Shown: positions 36,901 to 42,905 of the stretch, piece after piece
Position numbering within the stretch: the first letter of the stretch is position 1
Layout: each line of letters starts with the position of its first letter
Assembly: GCA_029964075.1 (NCBI GenBank)
Contig: CM057144.1
Location: 2,131,281 to 2,195,280, forward strand
DNA length: 64,000 bases
DNA from: Patiria pectinifera
Taxonomy: Eukaryota > Echinodermata > Asteroidea > Valvatida > Asterinidae
Direction: 5' to 3'
Notes under the pieces: generated by a model
What the model was told of the DNA's origin: nothing
Databases searched by the model: none
The model's input: only the letters and a program-made list of their open reading frames with translations
Made by a program: the position numbers and the translations under genes

Positions 36901-39463
36901 CGGCAGCTATACAGGCAGCCTCAGCCGTATCCCAATTCACTCTATCTCCATTTGAGGCAAAGTAGACGACATTGAAGCAGAAACTTCCCTCTCTGTGCCA
37001 GCCATCTGGACAGCAATCACCTAAAGATACGAAATTTGTTGACATGAACAAAATTGACTTGGGGGCGAGGGGGGGGGGGCCTGCTGGACATCACAAGAAC
37101 ACTATAGGGGGCTCTGTTCATATGACACATCTTACGTATGCTTATGCCCCTTAGCTTCACATCAAAACGGCAAATTTAATTTGTACCTTTTTCAACATGG
37201 GTACATTTTTTTGGCAAGTTCAAAAAGTACCTCTGAATTCGCCTTTTTTGTTCCTCACCACGAAAAAGTGTGGGGGGGGGGATGATCAAATAGTCCCCTA
37301 CCCCTGATCCCATCAGTTGAGACAAGTTCAATGAGGTATTTTACATGAGATGACTTGAAGGATTCCCCAAAGCTTATCACAAGCCCAGGGTACGTACATC
37401 ACCTTTAGTTTAGTCAGTCAGTGTTCTCAAAAGACTTGAAATTGAATGTTGTCCTCACTGGCACTGCTGTGAACAACACAGCTAAAATAAACCCCGTGTA
37501 GAAATTCGTTGACCATATGTGCCTGCTGTGAATGGGCTCAAACATTTCTATCTGCTCTATGAAACCGACCCAATAAAAATGTCAAATTCCTTACGTTAGG
37601 GCTAGGCCAAAAAAAAAGGTCTCCGGTTTCTGGTATGGAGCTTGCCCAAAAAGTGGTGCGGCGACGCGGCTTTTTTTTTTTTTTTTTACCCGATTATTTT
37701 GCTTCAAATGTCGGCTGATGACCAGACTGCAAATGGTGCCCGACTAAACTTAGTGCACATATATCGGAGTCCAGAGAGGCCACATATAGCTTATTCTCGA
37801 CCATAACCCAATCTAAACACACGTTAAAATTGTGCAGCAGCAGCAGGATTCCAGTCAAACCAGTGAGTTTGGCGGTTTTGAGACATCATCTTTCATTGAA
37901 AAAAAAAACCTTTTTCATTTTGCCGACGCGCATGGCTACGGCGACGCGCGCGCATACCAGAAACCGGAGACTTTTTTTTTTGGCCTTACTGACCAAAAAC
38001 AGAAGGAAGGTATCAGTGACGACTGTTCATCGCTTAAGTAAAAAAAACTTATGAACGGCAAACCGGCCTACACGAAACATATCTCGTGATCAGCGAACGG
38101 GGACACAACACACTGACTTAATTCCAAGCCGGCTTTTGTTCGTGTGTCACCGCCCAAAAAAAAAAGCCATAATAACGCAATAGTGAAAGTGAACTGACTT
38201 AATGACATCAGCAACTTTTCGCGTTGTTTTTGCCCCATAGAACGTGACAGAGTTTGAATTTGTCTCTTCAAGAAAACTCAACAACAAAGAAGAATCAGTA
38301 TTGATTGTCATGATTTGATTTTGACGAAAAAAACTTGGCCAAAACGTTCGTTGCTGTTCACTTAACCGATTTTGGCCGAAAAAAAGGAATTTTGAAAAAT
38401 GTTTTTGGGCATAATTCGTCCGTTCGTGAAAACGCTGACGAAGTGCGGCTTTGAAGGTTCTTTGTATTTTGAGTGACGTTATTATTGGAAACGAAAAATG
38501 AAATGCATGAACTGCAAATGATCCCATGCCTTTAAATGATAGACACGTAAATAATCTGAACACTGAATCGTCTTGCTGACGAACGTTACCTTAAAACATT
38601 CTTGCCATTTTTTTTTAAAACTCCAATGCGGATGTGCATGTTGTAGGCCCATGAAGATGTATTTTGCACTTCAGTGAACTAAATCTTGGGCTTTAAACGT
38701 TAACAAGAAGCCACTAAATAACAATGCCGTTTCTAAGCTTCATCTTGTATACCTACATCTACTTGTCGTCACCATTTTGACGACTGAGGTGCCGTAAAGA
38801 ATCCGTCTAAACCGGTAAACTTTAAGCAATATGGCATTTTTTGATATTCTACCATTTTAATAAATGATGTCCTCTACGTTTTCTGCCACATTTCAATTTC
38901 AAGACACACAATTGCATCGCTCGTTAATTACGCTAATTATACAAAGTGGCGATACTGTGGCAACTGTGGCGAATCTGTGGCGAATCTGTGTACCAACACA
39001 ACGCTAGACCTATACACACGACGATTGTGCGTACTCCGATTTTTTTTTTGACGAAGTGACGAATCTTTATAGTATACGACAACGGAGATACAGCAGGGTT
39101 ATTGAACAACTAGGCTATCGCATCAGTTTTATATTTTTCAACTTTTTTGGGGGGGGGGGGATAAAAATGTATATGAAATTGCGATTTGAAAAATTAACAA
39201 ACTTCAGACGAGTTTCTCAAAACTCGGTTTTGTTGCTGTGTGGGCGTATTCTTGTCTACGTGATATTGTTCGTTTGCGACTGATCCACTCGCAATGTGTT
39301 ACATAAGACGTAATACTACACCCGCAAAGTTGCACTACGGGATCACTTTAAACGCAAAGTAAAAGAAAGTACAAAAAGAACACACAATTACATTACCTGC
39401 CAGGATCGTAGATAAGAGTAGAATTGCCCGGAAGAGCAGTGGTGACTTAGGATGCAAGAACAT
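3924..39463 (-). CDS. Giant lectin-HYR-mucin-(SEA-EGF)12 transmembrane mucin, 53 exons
   Basis: Reconstructed exon by exon on the minus strand: 53 coding exons totalling 11,124 bp, 3,707 residues plus stop, with every junction phase agreeing and GT-AG borders. Order: signal peptide (1-22), C-type lectin domain (23-167), two HYR domains (168-339), Thr/Pro mucin repeats (340-1396), EGF (1397-1434), twelve SEA-EGF modules (1435-3304), three EGF-type domains (3305-3428), SEA 13 (3429-3541), EGF (3542-3602), transmembrane helix (about 3607-3632) and cytoplasmic tail. Almost all extracellular exon borders are phase 1, the usual state for shuffled extracellular modules. Expected place: apical plasma membrane as a tethered mucin whose lectin tip stands beyond a rigid glycosylated stalk; this is inference from the domains. 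The C-terminal EGF-SEA-EGF-TM arrangement resembles vertebrate membrane mucins, but lectin and HYR domains at the other end are not part of those. Splicing is inferred from sequence only, so exon skipping within the array is possible. No gene symbol is recognised. Confidence 0.88.
4615..4865 (-). CDS. Transmembrane helix and start of cytoplasmic tail
   Basis: Phase 1 acceptor, phase 0 donor (gtgagt), 251 bp. After GDSM comes a hydrophobic run of about 26 residues ending [10 protein letters not shown], then six consecutive Arg and YLVYEPRV. The Cys cluster at the inner membrane face is a likely palmitoylation site and the Arg run a stop-transfer signal that fixes the tail inside. The tail continues with Tyr-containing motifs YAYFNPV, TPYV and NYYDQR, possible phosphorylation or endocytosis signals. 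Confidence 0.9.
4866..5908. other. Intron before the membrane exon
   Basis: No exon is needed here, as the phases of its borders agree. It contains a diverged inverted repeat around GTGCAACAAGGTCG (about 5130-5150) and GACCTTGTTGCAC (about 5261-5273), possibly an old MITE. Confidence 0.45.
5909..7167 (-). CDS. Last EGF domain, split by an intron, plus Thr/Pro linker
   Basis: Exons 7077-7167 and 5909-6000, joined in phase 2 inside the domain. Reads [20 protein letters not shown], then a loop ending DYTC, then [12 protein letters not shown]. The linker continues [20 protein letters not shown] to the membrane exon. All other EGF domains here lie on a single exon; this one is broken between the fourth and fifth Cys, so it has a separate origin. 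The intervening intron (6001-7076) contains a SINE. Confidence 0.85.
6098..6520 (-). mobile_element. tRNA-derived SINE, near full length, minus strand
   Basis: On the minus strand the head near 6510-6440 has a tRNA-like A region and a perfect B box GGGTTCGAATCCT, followed by a body with the conserved block CGTCCTTCGGATGGGACGTAAAGCCGT (read in parts), ACGTGCATT and an end with (ATT)n at 6098-6114. Lies in the intron that splits the last EGF. Related fragments occur near 8930, 42775 and 48780. Confidence 0.7.
7168..8773. other. Introns on either side of the second SEA 13 exon
   Basis: Two non-coding pieces, 7168-7679 and 7912-8773. The second includes GGTTGTCATCATGTGACTGG with an immediately repeated GTCATCATGTGAC near 8612-8641. 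Nothing else is supported. Confidence 0.5.
7680..8880 (-). CDS. SEA domain 13, closest to the membrane (residues about 3429-3541)
   Basis: Exons 8774-8880 (107 bp) and 7680-7911 (232 bp), phases 1-0-1 as in all the other SEA domains. First half [20 protein letters not shown] then [15 protein letters not shown], six residues shorter than the array copies. Second half starts [13 protein letters not shown], has [13 protein letters not shown] at the place of the cleavage loop and ends [17 protein letters not shown]. In vertebrate membrane mucins the SEA nearest the membrane is the one that self-cleaves at G-S; here the position reads G-V. Confidence 0.85.
8930..9545 (+). mobile_element. SINE and SINE-like repeat block
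   Basis: A diverged tRNA-SINE head (CCCTTGAGCAAGGCGCTTTG near 8995) leads to a tail TAATAATAATTGTAAAGCGC at 9178-9197. A second repeat follows and ends GAGGAATCCTTGGTTTAATT and an (AAT)n tail at about 9518-9540. It fills most of the intron between SEA 13 and the divergent EGF exon. Confidence 0.5.
9686..9841 (-). CDS. Divergent EGF-like exon (residues about 3377-3428)
   Basis: Found by following phase between its neighbours: acceptor ...gacag, donor gtcagt, 156 bp, phase 1-1. Reads [18 protein letters not shown], a Pro/Leu-rich loop, [20 protein letters not shown] and a last Cys in SCTQN. Six cysteines spaced as in an EGF but with longer loops than the other copies. The donor is weaker than average, so this exon might be optional. 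Confidence 0.75.
10024..10125 (-). CDS. Shortened EGF exon (residues about 3343-3376)
   Basis: Phase 1-1, 102 bp. Reads [19 protein letters not shown] then [15 protein letters not shown]. The loop between the fifth and sixth Cys has only four residues instead of eight, a 12-bp deletion relative to its neighbours. Splice sites and frame are intact, so it is probably expressed with an altered C-terminal hairpin. Confidence 0.82.
10126..11026. other. Intron between the shortened EGF and its neighbour
   Basis: Non-coding. It contains short direct repeats of GGAGAATTTTATCACCAC (near 10297 and 10664) but no recognisable element. Confidence 0.4.
11027..11140 (-). CDS. EGF exon after the array (residues about 3305-3342)
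   Basis: Phase 1-1, 114 bp. Starts [19 protein letters not shown] and continues [23 protein letters not shown] is closer to the calcium-binding EGF consensus than the DEDNC of the array. No SEA domain precedes it, so EGF domains stand side by side here. Confidence 0.9.
11638..12459 (-). CDS. SEA-EGF module 12, diverged copy (residues about 3151-3304)
   Basis: Exons 12335-12459, 11927-12155 and 11638-11745. Clearly older than the others: the first half reads [20 protein letters not shown] and [12 protein letters not shown], the second ends VDSAVTARG. The EGF exon is 108 bp, not 114: its acceptor has moved 6 bp inward, so the leading residues DE are lost and it starts D-NCDPNPC. Its mid-section is [13 protein letters not shown]. 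Confidence 0.9.
12765..13560 (-). CDS. SEA-EGF module 11 (residues about 2995-3150)
   Basis: Exons 13436-13560, 13046-13274 and 12765-12878. The second SEA half ends VDPAVTAI instead of VTAM. The EGF starts [19 protein letters not shown]. The intron to the next module has begun to diverge from the amplified units. Confidence 0.92.
13842..14673 (-). CDS. SEA-EGF module 10 (residues about 2839-2994)
   Basis: Exons 14549-14673, 14165-14393 and 13842-13955. Close to consensus, with [20 protein letters not shown] in the first half and [11 protein letters not shown] at the end of the second. Confidence 0.92.
14956..15789 (-). CDS. SEA-EGF module 9 (residues about 2683-2838)
   Basis: Exons 15665-15789, 15279-15507 and 14956-15069. 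Close to the consensus module; uses DTIMDVL in the second SEA half and GSDCEI in the EGF. Confidence 0.92.
16071..16904 (-). CDS. SEA-EGF module 8 (residues about 2527-2682)
   Basis: Exons 16780-16904, 16394-16622 and 16071-16184. The first SEA half ends [10 protein letters not shown] where most copies have [10 protein letters not shown]. Otherwise the standard module. Confidence 0.92.
17191..18010 (-). CDS. SEA-EGF module 7 (residues about 2371-2526)
   Basis: Exons 17886-18010, 17500-17728 and 17191-17304. The first SEA exon uses donor gtatg, where others use gtaag. The EGF reads [16 protein letters not shown], with Ala for Val and Glu for Asp. Confidence 0.92.
18289..19121 (-). CDS. SEA-EGF module 6 (residues about 2215-2370)
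   Basis: Exons 18997-19121, 18612-18840 and 18289-18402. The second SEA half reads [12 protein letters not shown] (others DVESV), and uses ETIMEVL instead of DTIMEVL. All splice sites match neighbouring modules. Confidence 0.92.
19400..20222 (-). CDS. SEA-EGF module 5 (residues about 2059-2214)
   Basis: Exons 20098-20222, 19714-19942 and 19400-19513. First half has RGINGT and SSDFADPN where most copies have RGVNGT and SSDFTDPN. The EGF ends with SDCEI. First of the short (about 1.11-kb) units after the foldback-bearing ones. Confidence 0.92.
20514..21357 (-). CDS. SEA-EGF module 4 (residues about 1903-2058)
   Basis: Exons 21233-21357, 20837-21065 and 20514-20627. The first half gains a second sequon (ALNSSDF) after VNGT. 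The second half reads [18 protein letters not shown], where others have SVGPDG and DVFVPVD. It is a hybrid at the border between long and short units: its first-half exon and upstream intron (21358-22108, with foldback) match modules 2-3, while its EGF and downstream intron match the short units. Confidence 0.92.
21537..21699. repeat. Foldback (hairpin) repeat, copy A
   Basis: Nested palindrome: outer arms CAAATAATGAATGTTT and AAACATTCATTATTTG, inner arms GGTGACAGATGAAATGTTCC and its complement at 21626-21650. Lies in the intron 21358-22108, directly next to an inverted-repeat-bounded segment. Confidence 0.85.
21706..22039. mobile_element. Inverted-repeat element beside foldback A
   Basis: Ends ATAACACCTGAATAAATCC and GGATTTATTCAGGTGTTGTAT are inverted repeats. 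The interior includes a 46-bp hairpin (21895-21940) with arms GTGCAATGGAAGTTCTATT. The same pair of foldback and element recurs in the next two long SEA-EGF units. Confidence 0.75.
22109..22944 (-). CDS. SEA-EGF module 3 (residues about 1747-1902)
   Basis: Exons 22820-22944, 22424-22652 and 22109-22222. The sequon is VNNT and the following residues are ALFSSDF. The second SEA exon uses donor gtgagt, where most use gtaag. Its upstream intron (22945-23706) contains the foldback element, nearly identical to those beside modules 2 and 4. Confidence 0.92.
23125..23639. mobile_element. Foldback plus inverted-repeat element, copy B
   Basis: Nearly identical to copy A, in the intron 22945-23706 between the EGF of module 2 and the SEA of module 3. 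Copied with the module, not independently inserted, because the flanking intron sequence is the same too. Confidence 0.8.
23707..24544 (-). CDS. SEA-EGF module 2 (residues about 1591-1746)
   Basis: Exons 24420-24544, 24023-24251 and 23707-23820. SEA reads [20 protein letters not shown] in its first half and [20 protein letters not shown] in its second. The EGF acceptor is followed by DEDNC as in the other copies, and the EGF ends DCET rather than DCEI, a mark shared by modules 1-3. The intron on its N-terminal side (24545-25300) carries the foldback element. Confidence 0.92.
24718..25231. mobile_element. Foldback plus inverted-repeat element, copy C
   Basis: Third copy, in the intron 24545-25300. 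The same outer and inner palindromes and the same terminal repeats, with a few substitutions (for instance ATTCGCCTCGGCTTCCC in the loop). Confidence 0.8.
25301..26273 (-). CDS. SEA-EGF module 1 (residues about 1435-1590)
   Basis: Exons 26149-26273 (SEA first half), 25615-25843 (SEA second half) and 25301-25414 (EGF). The most divergent of the internal SEA second halves: it starts [13 protein letters not shown] and reads [10 protein letters not shown], adding an unpaired Cys. The EGF again has GGCC instead of GGSC. The sequon in the first half is VNAT rather than VNGT. The intron between this SEA first half and the upstream EGF (26274-27280) is unlike those of other modules. Confidence 0.88.
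26721..26894. repeat. Two-copy direct repeat, 94-bp period
   Basis: Copies at 26721-26800 and 26815-26894 share ATCGTATAGTCGGG, CCATGACGAGTC and ACGACAACGCTCTAGG. They lie in the intron between EGF 1 and SEA 1. No known element recognised. Confidence 0.8.
27281..27394 (-). CDS. Exon 8: first EGF domain, with a seventh cysteine
   Basis: Phase 1-1 exon of 38 residues, [19 protein letters not shown] followed by a standard EGF C-terminal half. It ends in gtaagg. It differs from most array copies in reading GGCC instead of GGSC, giving an odd number of cysteines. Residues D-x-D-N-C and D-x4-Y resemble a calcium-binding EGF, though the usual Glu/Gln before the first Cys is Asn. It sits between the mucin domain and the first SEA domain. 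Confidence 0.9.
27563..30733 (-). CDS. Exon 7: mucin domain, 85 tandem 12-residue Thr/Pro repeats
   Basis: A single exon of 3,171 bp (1,057 residues), phase 1-1. The unit is QPTT(D/E)GPTTQAN, 36 bp; the first QPTT codon set begins at 30698 and the last at 27638, exactly 85 x 36 bp apart. The reading frame is open throughout because the 36-bp register never shifts. The coding frame has no internal Met upstream of 29558, so Met-based ORF calling makes the array look broken. A third of the residues are Thr and a sixth Pro, with paired TT and no Cys: a dense O-glycosylation stalk. D and E alternate irregularly at the one acidic position. The exon begins [11 protein letters not shown] and ends [10 protein letters not shown]. 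Length is probably polymorphic between alleles, and assembly may have collapsed or expanded it. Confidence 0.93.
27563..30733 (-). repeat. 36-bp coding minisatellite, about 85 copies
   Basis: The minisatellite underlying the mucin domain. Units differ by third-position changes and by the Asp/Glu codon. A higher-order repeat is visible: the distinctive run of variants starting at 28861 reappears at 29113, 252 bp (seven units) away, showing block duplication inside the array. Confidence 0.95.
31311..31565 (-). CDS. Exon 6: HYR domain 2
   Basis: Phase 1-1 exon of 85 residues, homologous to the preceding exon: [10 protein letters not shown], then [30 protein letters not shown] and SFTFEVTG. The shared block [10 protein letters not shown](I/V)TC shows that the two HYR exons arose by duplication. 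The donor is gtacag. Confidence 0.85.
31566..33026. other. Intron between the two HYR exons
   Basis: Contains a hairpin at about 32617-32663 with arms CCCCGAGGACCGA and TCGGTCCTCGGG around a loop of about 22 bases, and a 146-codon open stretch on the minus strand (32375-32815) that does not look like a protein. No other feature seen. Confidence 0.45.
33027..33287 (-). CDS. Exon 5: HYR domain 1
   Basis: Phase 1-1 exon of 87 residues. It shows the HYR (hyalin repeat) pattern: a beta strand with VSLTWTGV, then [27 protein letters not shown] and a final FTFNVTG. HYR domains are immunoglobulin-like adhesion modules, abundant in the echinoderm hyaline-layer protein hyalin. Here the domain links the lectin to the mucin stalk. 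Confidence 0.85.
33909..37020 (-). CDS. Exons 2-4: C-type lectin domain
   Basis: Three exons: 36850-37020, 34965-35059 and 33909-34077. The first carries the long-form start ([15 protein letters not shown]) and the helix region [17 protein letters not shown]. The second has the conserved core [10 protein letters not shown] and YTWIDG. The third has EPD followed by [14 protein letters not shown] and NYICGE. Cysteine spacing fits a complete long-form domain. EPD replaces the classical EPN (mannose type) or QPD (galactose type) motif, and WGD replaces the calcium-binding WND motif. Calcium-dependent sugar binding is therefore plausible but its specificity cannot be read off. Introns fall between the domain halves, with phases 1, 0 and 1. 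The 35060-36849 and 34078-34964 introns hold mobile DNA. Confidence 0.9.
34108..34492. mobile_element. Harbinger-type MITE, complete, 385 bp
   Basis: Terminal inverted repeats of about 35 bp (GGCC, A-run, AGTCTCCGGTTTCTGGTAT and the mirror ending AAACCGGAGACTTTTT...GGCC). Perfect 3-bp TTA duplication on both sides (34105-34107, 34493-34495), as made by PIF/Harbinger transposases. Sits in a lectin-domain intron. Confidence 0.8.
35060..36849. other. Intron within the lectin domain
   Basis: Mostly unremarkable AT-rich DNA. It has a near-perfect 57-bp palindrome at 36073-36129 (arms GGACCCACAAGTAAGTCAAC and its complement, no loop) and a diverged inverted pair GCTATTCCTATTGGT (about 35491) and CCCATTGGCTATAC (about 35939). 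Confidence 0.6.
37605..37985. mobile_element. Harbinger-type MITE, complete, 381 bp
   Basis: Second full copy of the family at 34108. The same terminal repeats; flanks CTA and TTA. It lies in the first large intron of the lectin-mucin gene. High identity to the other copy suggests fairly recent activity. Confidence 0.8.
39397..39463 (-). CDS. Exon 1: start codon and signal peptide
   Basis: Begins [20 protein letters not shown] and ends with an Ala and a phase-1 donor (gtaatg). A basic stretch precedes a hydrophobic core of about twelve residues, a typical cleavable secretion signal of about 22 residues. The next exon starts directly with the lectin domain, so cleavage close to the exon border would leave the lectin at the mature N-terminus. 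Confidence 0.85.
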
Positions 39464-39479
39464 ATCCACGCCTACGTGT

Positions 39480-39720
39480 ACACTGTTAAACTAGTTCAAC
39501 TTGCTTCAAAGTACTGTTTTCAATCACTTTTTTTTTTAAATAAGAAATGGAAATATCAGCAACCGTCCGTTCCTCACTCTGTGAGATAAGTTTGTGCAGA
39601 TTCCACCGCAGAACGAAGAGTGGACAAACTCAACTTGTGATAAGCTGGCAAACTTTGATGGACAGGATTCCGCTATCTGATTGGTCCATCCTCAGACCCC
39701 CCATGGGCCGCCAGTGATTG
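39480..39720 (-). promoter_or_regulatory. Possible promoter of the lectin-mucin gene
   Basis: Within 260 bp upstream of the start codon the minus strand has a TATA-like CTTATTTAAA (39536-39545) and a CCAAT box (39680-39684). Position is reasonable, but these motifs are common in AT-rich DNA and no transcription start is visible. Confidence 0.3.
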
Positions 39721-42470
39721 AGTACCTAAACCGACTATCTATTCCTAAGGTTGACTGATTCATCACACCACTGATCAAACTGAATGGCGTGAATTACTGT
39801 GGGAGGACTCATCCATCTATCCGACCTCTAAATGCAACCATTATAGGGAGTTTTTGTTCGGATTGTCCTCATCTACACGTACAGGGCAATACTTTAATAC
39901 CAACCCTAAAAAGTTGGCCTGCCGTGGCTGCCAAATTCAGAGCTCATTCTACTGCCCACCTATCTTAATTACCAAAAAATACCTGTCCTACCACTTGTTA
40001 ACTTCTGTAGAAAACGCCTAAATGAGGCAAATTGAGGTCCATGATACCAGGACAAACAGAGCACCAGGTTTGTTCGACTAGTCCCCCGTGGATCACGGCC
40101 GGCTGGCCCGCCTTTGGAGGGTCGAAATGACATTGTATGCGTTTTCATTTCTAAAATTTCGACGTGGATATTGTCCAAATTTTAATACACATTGTGAATT
40201 CCAAATCACCAGTGCTGAAGCCTGGCCAGTAACGTTCCGAGAGAGAAAACGTGTACTTTCGTCTAAGACAATCCGGGAAATTAAAGAATGTTTACGGCCT
40301 TTCGTTTCCCATCAAAGGCTAAATAAATGACCGCATTCAAATTGAGACTGCATGTGAAGTTCTCATAGATCTACAAGTAGTGTGCCATGTTTCTCAAAAC
40401 CATAACACTATTCCGAAATGTAAAGAGTGGCTATAGTCATATTAGGAAAAGTTTTTGATATATTCAAAGATTACGATACTCATAATGTACTTTTTAAAAT
40501 ACTTCAAACAATTCCGCTATTTATAGATTAGGCCTACACTGGAATGGCAAACCGAGCACAGCTCAAGACAAGTGTGGAATGAGATGAGAAGCAAACGAAC
40601 TGCCGAAACTTAGAAAGCACTCTGATTTAGACTAGGCACAGATACAACCCGGCATTTTGAAAGGCTTGATATTAAATCATCAAATGATATGAGTTTGAAT
40701 TCAAATGAGAAGCGGGAATTACACAGCTGTGATTTGAAGTATGGATTTTGTGTCTTGTGCCAAACAAAATTACTGTTGTAGTTGGAGATCCCGTCGATAA
40801 GCTTCATTTTTTCAAAGTCCCCTAGCTTTGTAGGCAACCCTGCAGACCTGCATGGTACAATTGAATGTTTCTGGTATTTTAGCTTCTTGTATATCGTAGC
40901 CCTTTGTATTTTATCCATTATTGTGACTTGTAATTTTAATGTAATGAATTTTGATATTGTAAATTTAAATTGCCATGTATTTTGATGTTGCCTGAAATAT
41001 TATCTAATAATAATAAATACTACTTTAATGGCATGCTTCCGCGAATTTCCCCCAAAATGGGAATTGCAGCCGTACAGGGCTATGATAACAATCTTCAGTA
41101 GTTGTTCATGTGCACAGAAGAATCAATATATACGAGGGATCAACTTTGCTCGATCTCCAAAACTGCATCCTTTCGTCAGCATCTGTAATGGCAATGGCTG
41201 TGCAACGGAGCCGGCTACTGGCGAGTAAACGCCACTGATGTTAGCCTAACCGGTTCCAAATAATGAGATCAGGTATCCGTAGGCCCTAACCAACTATCAA
41301 AAAAGCTGTATAGAAACTTCTCGGACACTGACAAAAAGGTTTCGAATTAATGTCATTTGTGGGGAATTTTCAGAATGAAAACAAGTCTTCATGGAGGCAC
41401 AGAACATATTTCACGTTTATGATGCTCGAGAAAGTTTTGCATTTTGTATATAAAGTTTTAAATCTCAATGTACACACCTGCTGCGTGCTGCATTGAATCA
41501 CCCATGTATTATCGTGCGGACCTTTATGAACGTAATGAACAGCAACTTCCGAGATTTGTATTTTTTGGGGGCTGGGTTTCTTGAACGGGTACCCGGGTAC
41601 TCGTGTGTGTGTTTCCCCCCTTTTTTTTGGGGGGGGGGGGACCCGTTTCCCGCACTACCCGTAAAAACTGCACACCCCTATAGTACAGCCGTGGACGTGA
41701 TTTTAGGAGGGGGTGGAATTTTAATTTAGGATGCCTGTTGACAAATTCACATCCACCTCACGTGCCTTCACACAGGATCAGATTTAGCGGTCCACAAACT
41801 GGTAGTTATGTTGATCTTTAAAACTCATTCCAAGACCGTCAAAGACAATTATTTTTAAAAAGTCCCCTTACTAATTCGTTGTACTTTTGTTTTCGTTAGA
41901 ATTCATAAAACAGGGTCAAAACCAAAGCGACAACTCCCTTGCCACGCAGATAGGCAATGATACTGCTAGACAAACAACTCCCCAAAAGCCTTGAAACTCT
42001 GCAGCTCCCGTCAAACATGACTGAACAACTGACAACAATATCGACTGTGATGAAGTGAAAATGCGGCATTTTTCCCCCATTTGTTTTTGACAATTACCGG
42101 TTTAATTTCACGGGACAACCGGCACATGTGTAACTTACAAAACAAAGAGATTGCCTTGAATTATTTTTCTATAGTATACAGCATGCATGAGCGTTGAAGC
42201 CTGATTCTATACACTCCCTTTTATCAAACGTCCCACTTTCACTGACCTTGCCTTTGCCATGTTTTCAGCAATGTACGATGATAAACCACAGTTCAAGTCA
42301 GAGATAGGTACCGAAAAGGTAGCTATGATGACAGCTACCCACGCACTTACAAATCTAACTTCTCCTCAGTTTGTACTGAATAGATCTTTCAAGCTTAAGT
42401 TACGAGTCAAACTTGTTTGAATACGATAGACATTATTTGTATAGACCATATACTATAGCGGGCATCTTTA

Positions 42471-42656
42471 AGCCCGGTTCATACTTCATGCGAAAGCGAA
42501 TGCGAAGCGAAGTTGACGTCATGAAACATTCGCTGCGAAATTCGCCGAGTTGAAATGTGTTCAACTTTTGCGAATTCGCAGCGCGAATACTTGCCATGAC
42601 GCCACAGATTCGCGTTCGCTTTCGCGTTCGCTTTCGCGCCGAGTACGAACCGGGCT
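42471..42656. mobile_element. AGCCCGG hairpin MITE, 186 bp, TTA duplication
   Basis: Ends AGCCCGGTTCATACTTC and GAGTACGAACCGGGCT, interior of self-complementary CGAAAGCGAA and TTCGCTTTCG motifs. Perfect TTA on both sides. A shorter relative lies at 1838-1951. Confidence 0.75.
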
Positions 42657-42770
42657 TTAGAGAAAGTCTTTAGTTATTTCAATTTAGTAAAAATGAATGC
42701 ACAAATTGTTTACTCCTGTATATGTCAGCAGAACAAAGGCATTGCCCTATAAGATGGCTTCTATAAAGTG

Positions 42771-42905
42771 GAGTGCCGTGGCCTCGTGGTCTGGAGCACT
42801 GAATTCGTGATCTGCGGGTAATTCTGCATGTTGTGGGTTCCAGTCCAGCCTGCGGCTATGGTGCTTGTGCCCTTAGGCAAGGCGCTTTGTCACTCATTGC
42901 CGTCA
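42771..42905 (+). mobile_element. tRNA-SINE fragment
   Basis: Head with GTGGCCTCGTGGTCTGGAGC and a B box GTGGGTTCCAGTCC, then GTGCCCTTAGGCAAGGCGCT, as in the SINEs near 8930 and 48780. The body is missing. Confidence 0.5.

Noticed and set aside
40610..40985. 102- and 67-codon frames near a TAATAATAAATA tail, as a possible LINE 3' end
   Set aside because: No reverse transcriptase or endonuclease motif is visible in any frame, so an element class cannot be supported.
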